Shown here piece after piece: positions 14,679 to 28,000 of a stretch of DNA of 64,000 nt. Numbering within the stretch: position 1 is the stretch's first letter; each line of letters begins with the position of its first letter. Made by a program: the position numbers and the translations under genes. A model generated the notes under the pieces. It saw only the letters and a list, made by a program, of their open reading frames with translations, was not told the DNA's origin and made no database searches. Source of the DNA: Apostichopus japonicus (lineage: Eukaryota > Echinodermata > Holothuroidea > Aspidochirotida > Stichopodidae); assembly GCF_037975245.1 (NCBI RefSeq), contig NC_092567.1, positions 2,207,714 through 2,271,713 of the forward strand, read 5' to 3'.

Positions 14679-15608
14679 CACTGACGGATCCAAGGGGGGC
14701 AAGGGGGGCCATGCCCCCCCCCAAAGGTGAGCCAAAAAGTGTTTCCGAACATCCGCTAAATCATATGATTGGAAATTAAAAAAATCGAGAGGAATAGCAG
14801 TGGTAGACTAGTCTAAACCTTTTCGTTTTCTGGTTTAAAATTAAATGCAGAGCTCCCAACTGACCCGCAATTCGCAGGAATTAGACCCGCATTCTAACAC
14901 CCAAACCCGCTGACCCGCACAAGCGTCCGAAAAAACCGCATTGTAATTGTCAAGTATACATAAAAAAAATTTGCATCAAATTTTGACTTAGCAACCATCA
15001 TTTCTTTAGCATTTAGTATAATAGAGTATAAAACCTCCTTTACAGCATCATTTGAACCTCAAATTAGCCTATATTTCTTTTCATTGGGGCGAGCAGCGAA
15101 CATTTTCATGCCACGGGAAAGAATGAATTATTACCTACTATTCAATTTATTGATGTTACACACAAAAAAATGCATATTTCTCAGAAAATTTTGGGTGACA
15201 AAAGCCTTTCTAAGTGCCACCATTTTACATGTAGGCATCACGAGGATTCCAAAAAAATTCAAAAGGGGAGGGGGACACCCCCTCCCCTTATACCCCTCCC
15301 CAGGACGGCGATTCGTGGCATGGACCAGCATTTGCCTTCTCAAGAGTTGGGAGCTATGTAAATGTATGAGCATGAGGATTTACAGTTTAACACCAATGTG
15401 CAGTTACAGGCTGGTTGTAAGAAATTTATTTAGAAGTAAATTAACATCACCATTGTACACTTTTGTCGCACCAAATTGCATCTGAGGGCATTCAGCAATA
15501 GCAAATTTTCCAAAGGGGAGGGGGCAGCCCCTCCCCTTAGACCCCTCCCCCATATCACTCTAATGCCACTTTGGCCCCTCCCAAACAAAGGCCCTGGATC
15601 CGCCAGTG
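14679..15608. mobile_element. Non-autonomous hAT-like DNA transposon
   Basis: A perfect 8-bp direct repeat, AACAGACA, flanks the element at 14671-14678 and 15609-15616. The element begins CACTGACGGATCCAAGG. The reverse complement of its end begins CACTGGCGGATCCAGGG, a terminal inverted repeat with few mismatches. Eight-bp duplications and C-A-starting short inverted repeats are hallmarks of the hAT superfamily. The interior holds two copies of a motif around ggggaggggg...cccctcccc (about 15258-15303 and 15511-15552) and a CCGC-rich tract at 14870-14935. Open frames inside are compositional; no transposase is seen. Confidence 0.85.
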
Positions 15609-15616
15609 AACAGACA

Positions 15617-18600
15617 AGGCTTAATTTATGACTATAATACCAACGTAAGGTAAATAAAGACGATAAAATACTAACAAGAGTCCAACGGTCACTATGGTTA
15701 CTTGAATAGTAGAATAATAAAGTGTAGTAACCATCACCCAAATATCATAATATTTATGCCAACACGTACCCGCTGTTAACAAAAACTGCATTCTTAGTTT
15801 GGATATGATCTGATTTAAGGTTGTGGAATTATTTGCAAGTTTAAATGATTGGCACCTGTTGTTGGGCCCAACAACATTTTGCGCTCAAAGGGTACCACAA
15901 ATATTGGGCTTCATAAATTCAGGCCCAAATAATGTGTCCCAAAATGCATGTGGGTTGGTAATAAAAGTTGGGCCCAGTCAGCGTAAAAATGTGCCTGGAA
16001 ATTTTTGAGACTTAGATTGCCTACATGTACCAGCTATTAACCAACAACTGTATACCAAGCCAGGCTACAATCTGAATTCTTGTTGAGGAGTTATTTTAAT
16101 GTAAAACTCCTTAGGTTTGATCCAATAATCTCATTAATATTCAAAAAGTCAACGCAAAACAATAGGGTACTCCTTCTTACTAAGAAACATCTACAAAAAG
16201 CAAGTATCAAAAGTACCCATTACTGCGTTGGAAATGTACATCCAATATTTCTTTTTCAAAATGAGGATTCAATAAAAAATGAATATACTAGTCATTTGGG
16301 TATTAATATCTTTAAATCCCCGAAAGCAAAGTTGTAACCCTATACAAACCAATGTCATATCAAGAGAATTAAACATAGGAATAAACAGAACATTTGCTAT
16401 CAGTGTGATGTAACTATGACGTCACACCTGTTTGCTTCAAGTTCACTTACATTACAAATTGTGACAATTTCAGCTATCGATATCTCAAAAATGCAAGGCA
16501 GGAATTGGATGCTTATTATATGATTAGTCAAATAAATGTTCCCCTGAGCTATCCTTTTAAGATTTGTCACGTCATCCTATTGTCTTCATGTTAACAACGA
16601 TAAAACATTGGAACAGAAAGAAATGAAGAAATGCTGGCTTAGAACAAACATATCACAGATATTAATTAATATCACCTCTAAGTTCTCGTAGATCGATTTT
16701 AATAACACAATGGTATTGTAGATAACCAATGTATGTCATTTAGTCTTTACATTGACGCAATTAATGTGACTCTACTAGTGTGAGATTTAAGACATTACGT
16801 AACCGATACGTCACAGTTAAATTAGTAAAAGTAGGAACGAAGAAAACCACAGAGAAGTTGAATCACGCAATCCTAGTTACTGAGTGTATGTGGATACAGT
16901 ATGTACAGATTTTATTCAAAGCATTCCAAACATGTCTGCTTAAAAATAGTTTAGAAGTATTAACAGAATTAAGCGTTTATTTAATGCTCTAAGTAGTAAA
17001 GTGCTTGTCGGGGAATGAGGTGGGGGTTTGGATCGAAGATAGGGGTCTGGAGTTGGGATGAATCATACCATTACACACAATTGGACCAATGAAGGGTGTT
17101 ATACCCTGCACCGAGGAGTGCATGGAGGCTGTGAACAGGTCACCAGCATTACTTGACCAGGGACACACGATTAAGGAAAACCTCTTTCTTCAGTTACGCA
17201 AGTAACAAAGACTTTGTTACATAATCGGGGGAAAAGAAAATTAAAAAAATAATGCACTTGACCGTTTAATTCCCATTATACAATAAGCGTGCTGGTGGTG
17301 GTGCAAATGACTTATACATACAATAAATTGGTCACCAATGTAGAGGGTACGCCCTCCTATCCCCTCCTACACTACCCCCCCTACCCCCGCCCATCCACAT
17401 ACACACAAAGAATAAGATAGGGATGTATAGTCTCATATACTGATGACGTAGTGGTTGATGGATGACGTCATTAGAACCTTGATTGGTTCTTAGTAATTTG
17501 ATGTTGGCTTGAAGAGTAAACACATTTAGAGTTAGAAGAGAAAGTAAATGTGAACAGTAATGTAGGTAATAAAACGTAAGGAATTACTTGTTGTACACTT
17601 TACAATACTAAGTAGCCTGTATGGTCATGCAATGTATCGAATCTTTGATTGGAGTTCTTTGTAGTATTTGGAGTTATCAACACTTTACCAAGTTAACCTA
17701 ATCTCTTGATAGGATGGAGTAGGAATCTACTAAACACCCCACCCCCTTCTCCGAATATAAAAAAAAACTAGCAATAAATTTAAATTATGTACGCTACCTG
17801 TGGTTAACCCCGTCTGAAAGGTGGGTAATATCGAGGACGAGATTCTCATAGTTACTCATTCTTTCTAACATGTACTTCGCTTTTATTCTTTTTGTTTTAA
17901 ATTTTACTGAGCTAAATTCAAAAGACATAAGTAGTCAATTTGTTAATTGTTTCTTCAACTTGATAAACAATGACGTCATCATACTTTTTAAGTAGTTGGC
18001 GAAAATGAGGGCGCTGTCTCTCAATATAAGATAGATCGTGATCAGTGAAGCATATACATCAGATTCAGAAATGGTCAAATGATAACATGTATCTCCCCAT
18101 CGCCTACCCCTCCAGTCCCCCGAACGACAGCAACGTGACTTCCAAAACATAAAAGGTTACATTTGTACACTTTAGCGCACAAAACTAAGTTGTTTAACAT
18201 GACGCATATTAAAGGATGACTTTAAGCGCAACATTACTGTTGTTATGTCGTAGACCACTGGCATTCAGTCTAGGTTGCTTTTACTATAACATTTTGTTTA
18301 ATTTTGAGACAATTTACTTTGAGCAGCTGAGTTAAAGGTAACTGGACTATATATACAATAATACGGAGACAGTTATGTCAGTTCATCTAATACAACACAA
18401 AACACAATGGGATGAGAGACTTCTATGTCCTCAAATAACATGTTAACATTGAAGTACAAATTCTACACGGACAAATGTTGTTGAAATCATCTAACTATGC
18501 TTTGGTGTAAGAACGAAATTACAAAACTTGATTTTGTTTGAGTTATTCAAATGTATAAATCACATAATTGACATGAATATTTAGACCTGTACTAAGGGGC

Positions 18601-19623
18601 TGACGTCATCATCAATTTATCATTAAAGGAGCATTCCAGACATTTATCTTACTAAGTCAGAAAAGCTGAAGAAACATTAATAACACTCCTTTTTTTGTAC
18701 TATAACATTTAAAGACTCAAAATCCGAATAAAGTAATCCTTTAAGCAAAATGTAAATTGAACAGTTACCTTTCATATTTCACTGCTGTATTGTATATAGA
18801 ATTATTTATATTATTGTACAACCTAATCTCTCTACAAGTTCCATTCACAATTAATGTAAAAGTTACAGTCTTCATCAAGTTACCATTCCATTGTCTTGAG
18901 AATATAGGCATTTGATGACGTTACAATTGTACTGGATTAGTTACAATTGTAATATACTGGAGCTCTATCTGGCGCTATTTGTAGTATTTGTGAGATATTA
19001 ACAGTTTGAACCTAAAATCTTTATTAGATCCTTTTTCAATGAAATGACTGCCATCAATTTGAGAATAGAGTTAATGACGTCACAGTTCTGCTGATAATTG
19101 GCATCGCCAGATGAATGTACATCTTGCATTGAGCTGTAATGTAAAATAAAATCATATATATTAGGTCATATTGTTATCATATTAAATGGTTCGAATAGCA
19201 TATTTATTAGTAGAATAATGGGAAAGTGATCCTAGGCAACCCGCTCCCCCCGAGAAAGCGCCAACAATATCATGAGCCAACAAGTAATTTAACTCACCAG
19301 CTAAACAAAACACGGCCACACGGGAAACAAACGAACAATGTTTATGTTAATGGAAGGAACTTATCACTCATTTCTATACAAATAATCAGGGATCAGTTAT
19401 GTTAATGAAATATATGATAAAACCAATTAAAGTTGAAGCAAATGATATTAGTGGCCAGAAAAAAAAAAAAGATAATCACAAACATAGGAATACAAATTAT
19501 GGTTAAGGGTGGAGATTCATTTTAATATATTAAAATTTTACCATTAAAATAGCAGACAATCACTGTTAACAAATATAATGTTAAATACTAAGGTAGAGAG
19601 TAGTCAGCTGTATTGACTTACAG
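15617..19623. other. Non-coding region 3' of the unrecognised gene
   Basis: No gene recognised. It contains five perfect TGACGTCA palindromes (16417, 17463, 17971, 18601, 19075) and GGGCCCA-like words around 15866-15980. A minus-strand AATAAA lies at about 19203-19208, some 415 nt past the stop codon of the minus-strand gene. It could be that gene's polyadenylation signal, but this is inference. Confidence 0.4.
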
Positions 19624-19686
19624 TTACTTGCGCCTTGCCCGGTTGAAGTTCGCCAAGCTTTCCTGATAACTCTCCTCATCGAAGTC
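19624..19686 (-). CDS. Terminal coding exon of unrecognised gene
   Basis: On the minus strand, a polypyrimidine acceptor (ttttgtttag) is followed by 20 codons, DFDEESYQESLANFNRARRK, and a TAA stop at 19624-19626. The product is an acidic stretch followed by a basic C-terminus (NRARRK). The exon starts in phase 0. This matches the phase-0 donor of the exon at 24118-24153. I do not recognise the family. It could be the tail of a cytoplasmic or nuclear protein; no membrane segment is present in the visible part. The call rests on splice sites, frame compatibility and non-random composition. Confidence 0.6.
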   Translation of the reverse strand, partial: DFDEESYQESLANFNRARRK

Positions 19687-22600
19687 CTAAACAAAAGGAA
19701 AATATAAGTAATGAATATGTATAAGGTAACACAGAAACAAAGACAATGCAGTATATAGTTAAATGTTGTAAATATTCATATGCATCCATATTAAAGGTGT
19801 TATTTCAGATAAATCGATTCATGTTACATTAAACTTTGAATGTTTTCAAATGTTTTGGAAATTGTTGTCCTGTTCATTATTATTATTTCAGTTATTATTT
19901 TAGGGATTCCTATGGAGTACGTCTTGCAAATATTTTATTACTGAACATGATATACACATGAAGGCTTAATCCATGAAACCATTGTCACCTATTATGTGGT
20001 CGCTCTGATTCCATGCTCGAAAGGATTTTTGAAGACTGAATTCTATAAAAAAGTTCTACTGTTTGCTTGAAATATTCCAAATAAGTATATAAATTACAAG
20101 ATGAATAGCATATGTCAACCCATATTGACTCATAGCACGAGGATATAATCCTTTCCCAATCTTTATAAAAGGTTTATGTGTAAAACAGTATTACTGTACA
20201 TGAATCAGTTCACTCATCTCCACACCCCATCCTCTTCCCTGCTGGTAACCATCAAATGACCTACTCAGGGGATTTCCCCTTAATATCACGATGAATCAAT
20301 CGATGCAATCCAATGTACTATCTTACATTGAAGCGATGCAGGGAAATTCCTTCAAACATTAATGTAATCGTTACCGAACAATATCCAGGTCACTCAGCTC
20401 TCAGTATGTGCTTTTCTTAAGAATTCACAAATGTAGAAGCCAAATCAAATTGGACATTGACTCACGTTATTATGCAATAGTAAGGTGAGAGTTCAGGAGC
20501 TGGTTAAAATGGCCAGTTTACCCCATTTCTGATGGTAACGAGTTAGATCCATAAATATGGTTTATATATTTCCAGCTGGACCAACCCCTCTCCCTTCTTC
20601 CTCTAGAAATTTGAAGCCAATCGTAACATTTCGTGTAAAAGTTAAGTAAAATGTTGGATAGGCCGTGTCACTATCTGACGTTCATACTGTTACACCTTTA
20701 AAAGGAAATTCCCTAAATTGATCATTATTGACATCTAACGGGATAGTTATTTTAGTTGGTTCTCTAGACCATGCTAGACTGGGTTCTGCTTTATGTTTTG
20801 TTTTGACGGAACTTGTATTATCATTAGCATAGTTTATCTTCAGTGAAAAGCTATTAACAGTTAAGGGGTTAATTATGCATAATAATAATAATAATAATGC
20901 ATATTATAGTGCGAAAGACTATTAGCATTTTAAGCGTTAAATGCGAAAGACAGAGTATTTCTTGCTGGCGTTACTTTATTTTCCAAAACTATACTTTAAT
21001 TATCGATAAATCCTTAAAATGTATGAACTGGTCTAAATAACCGTCCCAATAACACCAGGTCAGAGATGAACGGTAAAAGGGGAAGGGGCGGGAGTGTTGG
21101 GCCCAGACCAATGTTCAGGGGTGCTGAAAGCGCTACCCGATGAATGTTCCCACGTTTAAGAGCTCGCTTAATACACATGGTCAGTGGTCTTGTTGAACCC
21201 GGAGACATATTGCCTACGAAGAACTAAAAAACTACTGATATTAAGTTCTTAAAGTATTTGATGCATCCCGGGACCCCAAAGGCGAAAATATACACAACTA
21301 TAGTAATAGAAAATCTCTGTCCCGAAAAATAATTCGCGAACATAATAGACTCCTGTCCCCTTCCCGTATCATCCGGGCATCTCTGGTTACCATGGTACCA
21401 TTGTTTAGGAACGTGTTAGTTTGCTGGTAGTAGGCCTATAGTAACAGTTAGACTTGATCTCGTTTTGTTTTTTGAGAGAGAGATGGGAGAGATTGGAGAA
21501 AATGAAAGATAGTAATAATGAGTTAAGAAGAGACAAATATTGGTTAGTTTGGACAAAGAAGATCAAATGAAAACCCTGTCAAAACAAGCAATTGAAAGCC
21601 AGATTACTTTTTTACAAGTCCGGAACAATGAACGAGATATCAAGATACTTGGAAGCTGTAACACATTGTAGACAATACGAACTGAAAACACTTTTGGTGT
21701 CACGTGATGCAAATTATTGACAGATATATGTTTTATTTGCTAATATTTCGCTCTATTGTTTAGACTTTACAATGAACGTGAATCCAGCGTTAACCATATG
21801 AGTCTCATAATTAATTTAAATGAACGTCTCGTAAAACACGAATTACCTACTTTTTATTTCTTACTATATTGTTAGTTTCTCTGTACAGTATCAGTATAGC
21901 GTTTCTTAATTCAAAATGAAAGGTAATCCGGACGTTGAAGGGTGAAACTGACCGCTGTTTATGAAAGTATTTTTAAAGTTTTGACGGTTGAATGTTCGAC
22001 ATCCAAGGGCAATTTGCTTCCTTTATCCATAAAAATAGCTATAGATCTAAGTAATTAATTAATATTGTTCCTGTATCTCCATTGTTACACCTTACCGTTT
22101 GGTCCAATATTTCTACAGACCCCATATGTCAAGATGTATTACAACGATTTTAATTATGAGTGACTTCTTAACTTCGCCGAAGAAAGTTGGTGGACAAAAG
22201 ACGTCTATGAAGAGGGATGAGGTGGTGTTAATATAACTTTGTCATCTAACTTTGGGTAACATACTCTAGTTTTAAACAACTTAGTCCGACGAATCCTCCC
22301 TTGCTCCCACCGCCTTGAAACAATGGAACTACAAGCCGCTAGTTTTCTGCCTTTCAGGAGAAATACTTCATCACGTCAACTTATCCATCGCATGCATGGT
22401 GAATAAACACACCCAATTTCCCTTAGTAAAAATTCGTAAATACAGTGCGTTATGTAGCAGTAATACACCTTAGCTGCAAGTGTACGCTGACGTCGTATTT
22501 GAAAATAATTTAAATGAGACCTACGAGGAAAGATAAAACGTGCCTTGAAATCAGCTTTTATGTTCAATCTGAACAAACGTTGACATTATACTAAACGCCC

Positions 22601-24117
22601 ATAACAATATTATTTGTTAGCTGGATAAGTCAGACATATAATGTAACAAATTGAATTAAAAAGCAAAATAGAACCTCCTTAGTTGGTGTTATATGTGTCA
22701 CCTGTTTGTAAATGTGTTTAGGCAACGATATGTTAATGATCAATGTTTTCATTTATTTTCCAAAATAAACTTTCATGTAGAGGAAAAAATATGTATAATT
22801 GTAACTCATTGCTAGCTCATTTTGACTAACATTAGAAAGGTTTTGTACAATATTCAGAAATTGGCTTTCATTTTGCAAAAAAAAAACAGACTAAAAACCA
22901 CCGTAAAGAAATTAACTGTACCAGGTTGTGCTAATAAATAGTAAATTAATTGAGATATGAACCAGCGTAAACCATCTCGAAATCTTACTTGAGGCTTTGA
23001 ACTGACACACATTTGGGAAGTATATTGATCAATAAATATATTTTTTTAAGTTTATGTTGGAAGAGAGTCAATTCTCATGCACGCAGCTTCATCCAAATCA
23101 CTATAGTGTCGTTAGCTACATACGCCGTTGCTATCATGTCTTTTGTATAAACGGACCCGAACTGGAACTTACTTGATGCACCCCTCCTCCATTTAATCCA
23201 CTCTGTAAGGGATTACGGTATGACGTCATCACTCAGTCACTAAAACACCAACCGTTCATTTCTACTAGTTTCCTTATATGTCATGTAACATCAGTTCGCT
23301 CCGAGTTAGTGATTTTATGACACAGTGTATGCTCTCGTTTCATAATGATTTATGATGCTATTACCCAACGGATATAATCCTAAACCATCACCAACCCCTC
23401 CGCGACCCCAGGGAATGATTCTAATGATGTCATTATATCAAATAATACCGGAGTAGAGATTTATGGTAGATTTGAGTATAGACTTCTACAGTTAGCCCTT
23501 TGTGTGTAGAGAAAAATGTTACCCTATAAAAGTGAGATTCAAAATGTTTTTTTTTTTTTTTTATCAGTTCCTTTTACGGTTAATAATCTGTGAAAAAAAT
23601 TTCACGGAGAAATTAATGAACAAAGGATTTTCTACAAGAAATTTATAAATATCTTCTTTGATACTTTTGGTATTGGTAACGAATTATGATATGCACATCA
23701 GCAGAGTGAAATAAAATTATCATGAAGCATCTGCCGGCGGGAGGGGATTGACAGTTTAAAAGATATTTTCCAATATTGTGTGAGGCTTGTACACACCATA
23801 ATACCGGACTAAACTTAATTTAAAGTCTATCCGTTTCTTTCTTTATCATTTCTTTGACTGTGTGTGTGGAAGTAAGATTATTTAGGCCGCATCTAAACTT
23901 GACATTGAGAACAGTGCTATCATCATTACGAGGTATAAACTTGTAACTGCCCTGAATTCCCTGTTCGATACACGACAATTAGAAATCTTTCCCCCCTGAT
24001 GAGAAACAAAATCTAATACTCTTTTGTTTAATTTATTTCACATTAATTAATGCCTCTTTGTCTGTTATTAAAATTACCGTACTAATTAACAGGAACATGA
24101 ATCTATGTCTATCTTAC
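19687..24117 (-). other. Intron of the unrecognised minus-strand gene
   Basis: About 4.4 kb between two predicted exons, with donor GAGGTAAGA at the upstream exon and acceptor TTTAG at 19687. It holds an (AAT)n run near 20881-20899, a poly-T tract at about 23547-23562 and a TGACGTCA at 23221. No other gene is seen. Confidence 0.45.
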
Positions 24118-24153
24118 CTCTTCTCCTGGTAGATTGCCCCTTTCGTCAGAGGC
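24118..24153 (-). CDS. Small internal exon, unrecognised gene
   Basis: A 36-nt minus-strand exon bounded by acceptor cctttcag and donor GAG|GTAAGAT, encoding ASDERGNLPGEE. It is phase 0 at both ends. It joins in frame to QTGQWQ of the exon at 30018-30079 and to DFDEES of the last exon. Both splice sites are close to consensus, which is unusual by chance for so short an open stretch. Function unknown; the composition suggests a flexible acidic linker. Confidence 0.55.
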
Positions 24154-24426
24154 CTGAAAGGAAGAGAAATATTATATTCATGAGATTTGGAAAATGAGAT
24201 TTTGGGAAAATATAATATGGCGAAGCAAACAATGTATAAGTTAGAATGATATATCTTCAAAAATATCGCAGTAAATTATTCCTGGCAGGTAAACGCACAT
24301 CTGCATTGAGCACACTAAAGTCAATATAGGAGACAGACTCGTCAATGTAAGATGCACGGACTCTATAACATGAATATAAACATCAGCTTTATAGGGAAGA
24401 CAAAATTAGTTTAAACCCGTCATCAA

Positions 24427-24526
24427 CCACTAGTGACGTCATTAAACACTGAGTGACGCCATTGAACACTGAGTGACGTCATCAAACACCGAGTGACGTC
24501 ATCAAACACTGAGTGATGTCATAATG
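24427..24526. repeat. 20-bp minisatellite carrying TGACGTCA
   Basis: Five tandem 20-bp units close to cactgagtgacgtcatcaaa. Three units keep the perfect palindrome TGACGTCA (24434, 24474, 24494); the others have single changes. The word is the cAMP-response-element palindrome, but nothing in the sequence shows it acts as a binding site. Confidence 0.8.
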
Positions 24527-25059
24527 ATGAACTTCTCAAGAGAAGGAAAAAGAGGGCAGTATTCAAAGATAGACCCCAGAACATCGTGGTTGGATCGTTG
24601 TAATTGCAAAACTGGAGCAAATATTGGTTAGCCCACAAAGCATCATATCAGTTACCCCTCCCCACACCCCATCGCATCTCCCTTCGTCTTATATATTCTG
24701 TTATTTAGTATTGTTGATCGTGTAGAGATATCCAAGACAGTTCAGGCAATGCAGTTGTATGATGAACACATACATTTCGAGACACAAGTGGAGAATTAAA
24801 TATACTAGTCTAGATCTGTTAATATTGAAGAAAAAAACATAACGAAATATAATAAACCCTGCACAGGTTGCCTTCTTTCCAAATTTACCTTGTATGTGTA
24901 TGTTTAATTTGTAGTTTGTACATGCACACATAATCAGTTTTCCAATAGTTGACTCTCTCTGTTCAACGTTAGGCAATGAACATTTAGACCAGGAAGTGAC
25001 GGCCTGTAAATTTAGGAATATTTAGAGTGGGTTTATATAAACCGATACGCCCTGTGTGT

Positions 25060-28000
25060 CTATTAGACTAGTATAGGCAGGACTTTGATCAAACACCCCA
25101 TCTCCCAACCCCCTCCCCCTCCCTCTCCTCCCACTCGGGCTCAAGCTCCTTCGAGATTCTATTTTGTTTACATTTTATTTAACAGTCTGCAAAGACAAAA
25201 TCTCCAATTATTTTTAAACCACTTTTAGTTCAGATTCACCGTTGACTAATGCTGTTGCTGATTCATATTACTGTACATAAAGAGGATGGTACAAAGAGGA
25301 TGGTACGTTTCTTGAAAATTAAATAAAAACCTTAAATTTAATCTTTTAGTTACACTTTTAAGTAGTCACCTCTCCTTTAATTTTCCTAGTATGTTAAAGT
25401 AGATCAAGTTGATGAATCCTACATAACAAATCCATCTGTTTCTTAGTTTCAAGTTAAACCCAGATATGCCCTTTCATAAATAAGCCTGCTAGGACCCAGA
25501 CATTCATATCAGTCACGAAACAATATATATACATTGATCTAAAGCGATAATGAAATATAATCAATATGGATCCCTCAAATCCCATTACAACTCAAACTAC
25601 TGGAACCGAGTAACATTTACTAACTGTTGTATTGCTGCGTACAGTGACATCACAACGTTAAGATTCTAGAGATGTAAAGTATGCATCGATATTTTCACCA
25701 ATAAAACATTTTTTGACTGAGACGGTATGGAAGAGAGACAATGGAAGCACGATAGATTCATTTCTCTTTATATGTTTTTATCTGTCTCAATATTCTCTAT
25801 CTTAAGAATATTCATTGATTCACGAGGCACTAACTTTTATAAGGAGAGCACATAGGGGTCTACATGCAGAGAGAGAAGGACAACAATAATTAGGAAATAA
25901 GACGAAAGCGATGGAGTTCGAGCGTGGAAGGGAGACTTTATTTATTTTCATTTATTTGTACCAACCTCGTTACAAGGTTTCTAACGTATATTGTGTATTG
26001 TACGATACATATATACATCCTGGAGAAATAACTCCTCGTCGTTAGACAATTCCCAATTGATCTTTAAATATATTTCCGTTACTTCAGTTTGGGGACATAG
26101 CCCCCCCCCCCCCCCCTCCAAGATTAGGATGATAGAAGGGTGATAAAACCTTTTAATATCATCACGACACGTACGATTGCGCCCATTTAAAAAATGTCGG
26201 GTAAAATGAAAATCATCCTAGATTAACGCTCTGTCCTACCGTGACCTGTATCACATACTAATGTTCCATACCTCACTGATCTGTACCACTTTAAAACAAA
26301 TCTAATAAAAAAAAAATAAATAATAATTTTAATATCTTACAGTTAGAATAATCACCAAGACTAGTTTGAAGTATCTATAGCCCTGCATACTGTAGCACTT
26401 TCATCCATGTAAACAAACATGCCTTAGTCCTTAGCGACTGCAACATAATACCTATAGCAATATAGACTACTGTATATGACTATGTGTTGTCTGTTATACC
26501 AGACAGTCGAATTTTAAATCACCTTAGTCTCTACTTACGACAAATCCCTCTTATGACATCGTCAAAGGTTTCAGATATAGCATTGCTTATACCATTTTGA
26601 TCGAGAGGTATAATTATTTTATCAATAACGGTGTATCATAAAAAAAAAAATGATCAGATTAAAAATCCCCATCATTATAATCTGCAACATTTACATCTCT
26701 TCCGTTAACTAACTATTCCTTAAAGCGTTTTGATTGGACAATTCCTATTGATTGGGAATACATGAACTATTCGTATGGGACACCCATTGTATCCTGCACG
26801 TAGAGGTATTTTAGTAAATGCCAACAGAAATTTACACAATCCTCATATCTTGCCCCAAAAAAGTGCATTTCTGTACTTTGTGTTGTTTTTGCTACAATCT
26901 GCTGGTAGCAAACTTGACCGTTAAGGGAATGAGTAGAACTTGAAACATAATGTTACTTCAGTCCACCTGTGAAGATTAAAGTAAGTTTTCTAACAAACAA
27001 ATATCTATGACAATAAATTTATGGGACACAAGTTGTCTAAATCTAGTTGAACGACAAATAATTCACTAACGATGAGCAGTCACGTGATTGTGACAACATA
27101 TCTAAATATCTTAGTAGGTTGCAGGGTATCCATTAATTCTTCGAATATTTCACAGCTTGGTCAATTTACAAACTATGACGTAATAGGCATCTTTATATAA
27201 TGGAGACCAAATTCTCCTTACACCAGAGAAAAGAAGAGAATGACCATAACCAGGGAAATCCAGTGAGCCTGATACAAAGACAAATATATGCAAGGGCAGC
27301 TACAGTTAGCTACAGGGTCGGCTAAACGGACTGCTTTTACTACAGCTGTATGTGCTATGATGAGCATTTGCCCCGAAATTAAATGAACATAAACAAGAAC
27401 GGTGCAACATGATTGACAACATTCTACGGTTTCATATTTAATGTACATCGAGATGGTGACGTAAAAGCGGGATATGTTCAGTGCATTCATTTAGGTGGAG
27501 ATATTATTTGATTAAGATATTTGTTAATGTCATTGATTTTTATTAAGTTTTGGTTCAGAAGAATAATACCAATGTTTCACGAGGATTTATAGTGGTATGT
27601 TGGAAACGTTAAGCAGCGTCGGTTATGTCAATTATGTTGTGTAAAGTCATACCCGCTACTAGTGTTCTACTAAATGTTGAAATGCTATGCCCAGTTATTA
27701 ATGATCATACCAATGCTTGTGATTTATCCACATACTTTTATCTCAACAATATATATTAAAGATATGTATTTCTGTGCACTTCCAGATTTTAATAAGCTTC
27801 TTTCTATGTTTGGAATAAACTTGATATAAAAGTTAACGTGGTTTGTTCCTATATTATTTAACGCCCTCAACTATCCACCCAATCCTAGACACTAACAATA
27901 AGTAATGAATGAGGCTGGAAGGTCCGGGTGTGGCAATAAATTATCCTTAACACTTGAAGATAATTATCAATATATAATAAACAAGTAACCGATGGCAAAT

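Noticed and set aside
15084-15485. 133-codon plus-strand frame
   Set aside because: Lies within the hAT-like element and runs through its G/C-rich palindromic motif; overlapping frames on both strands show it is compositional.
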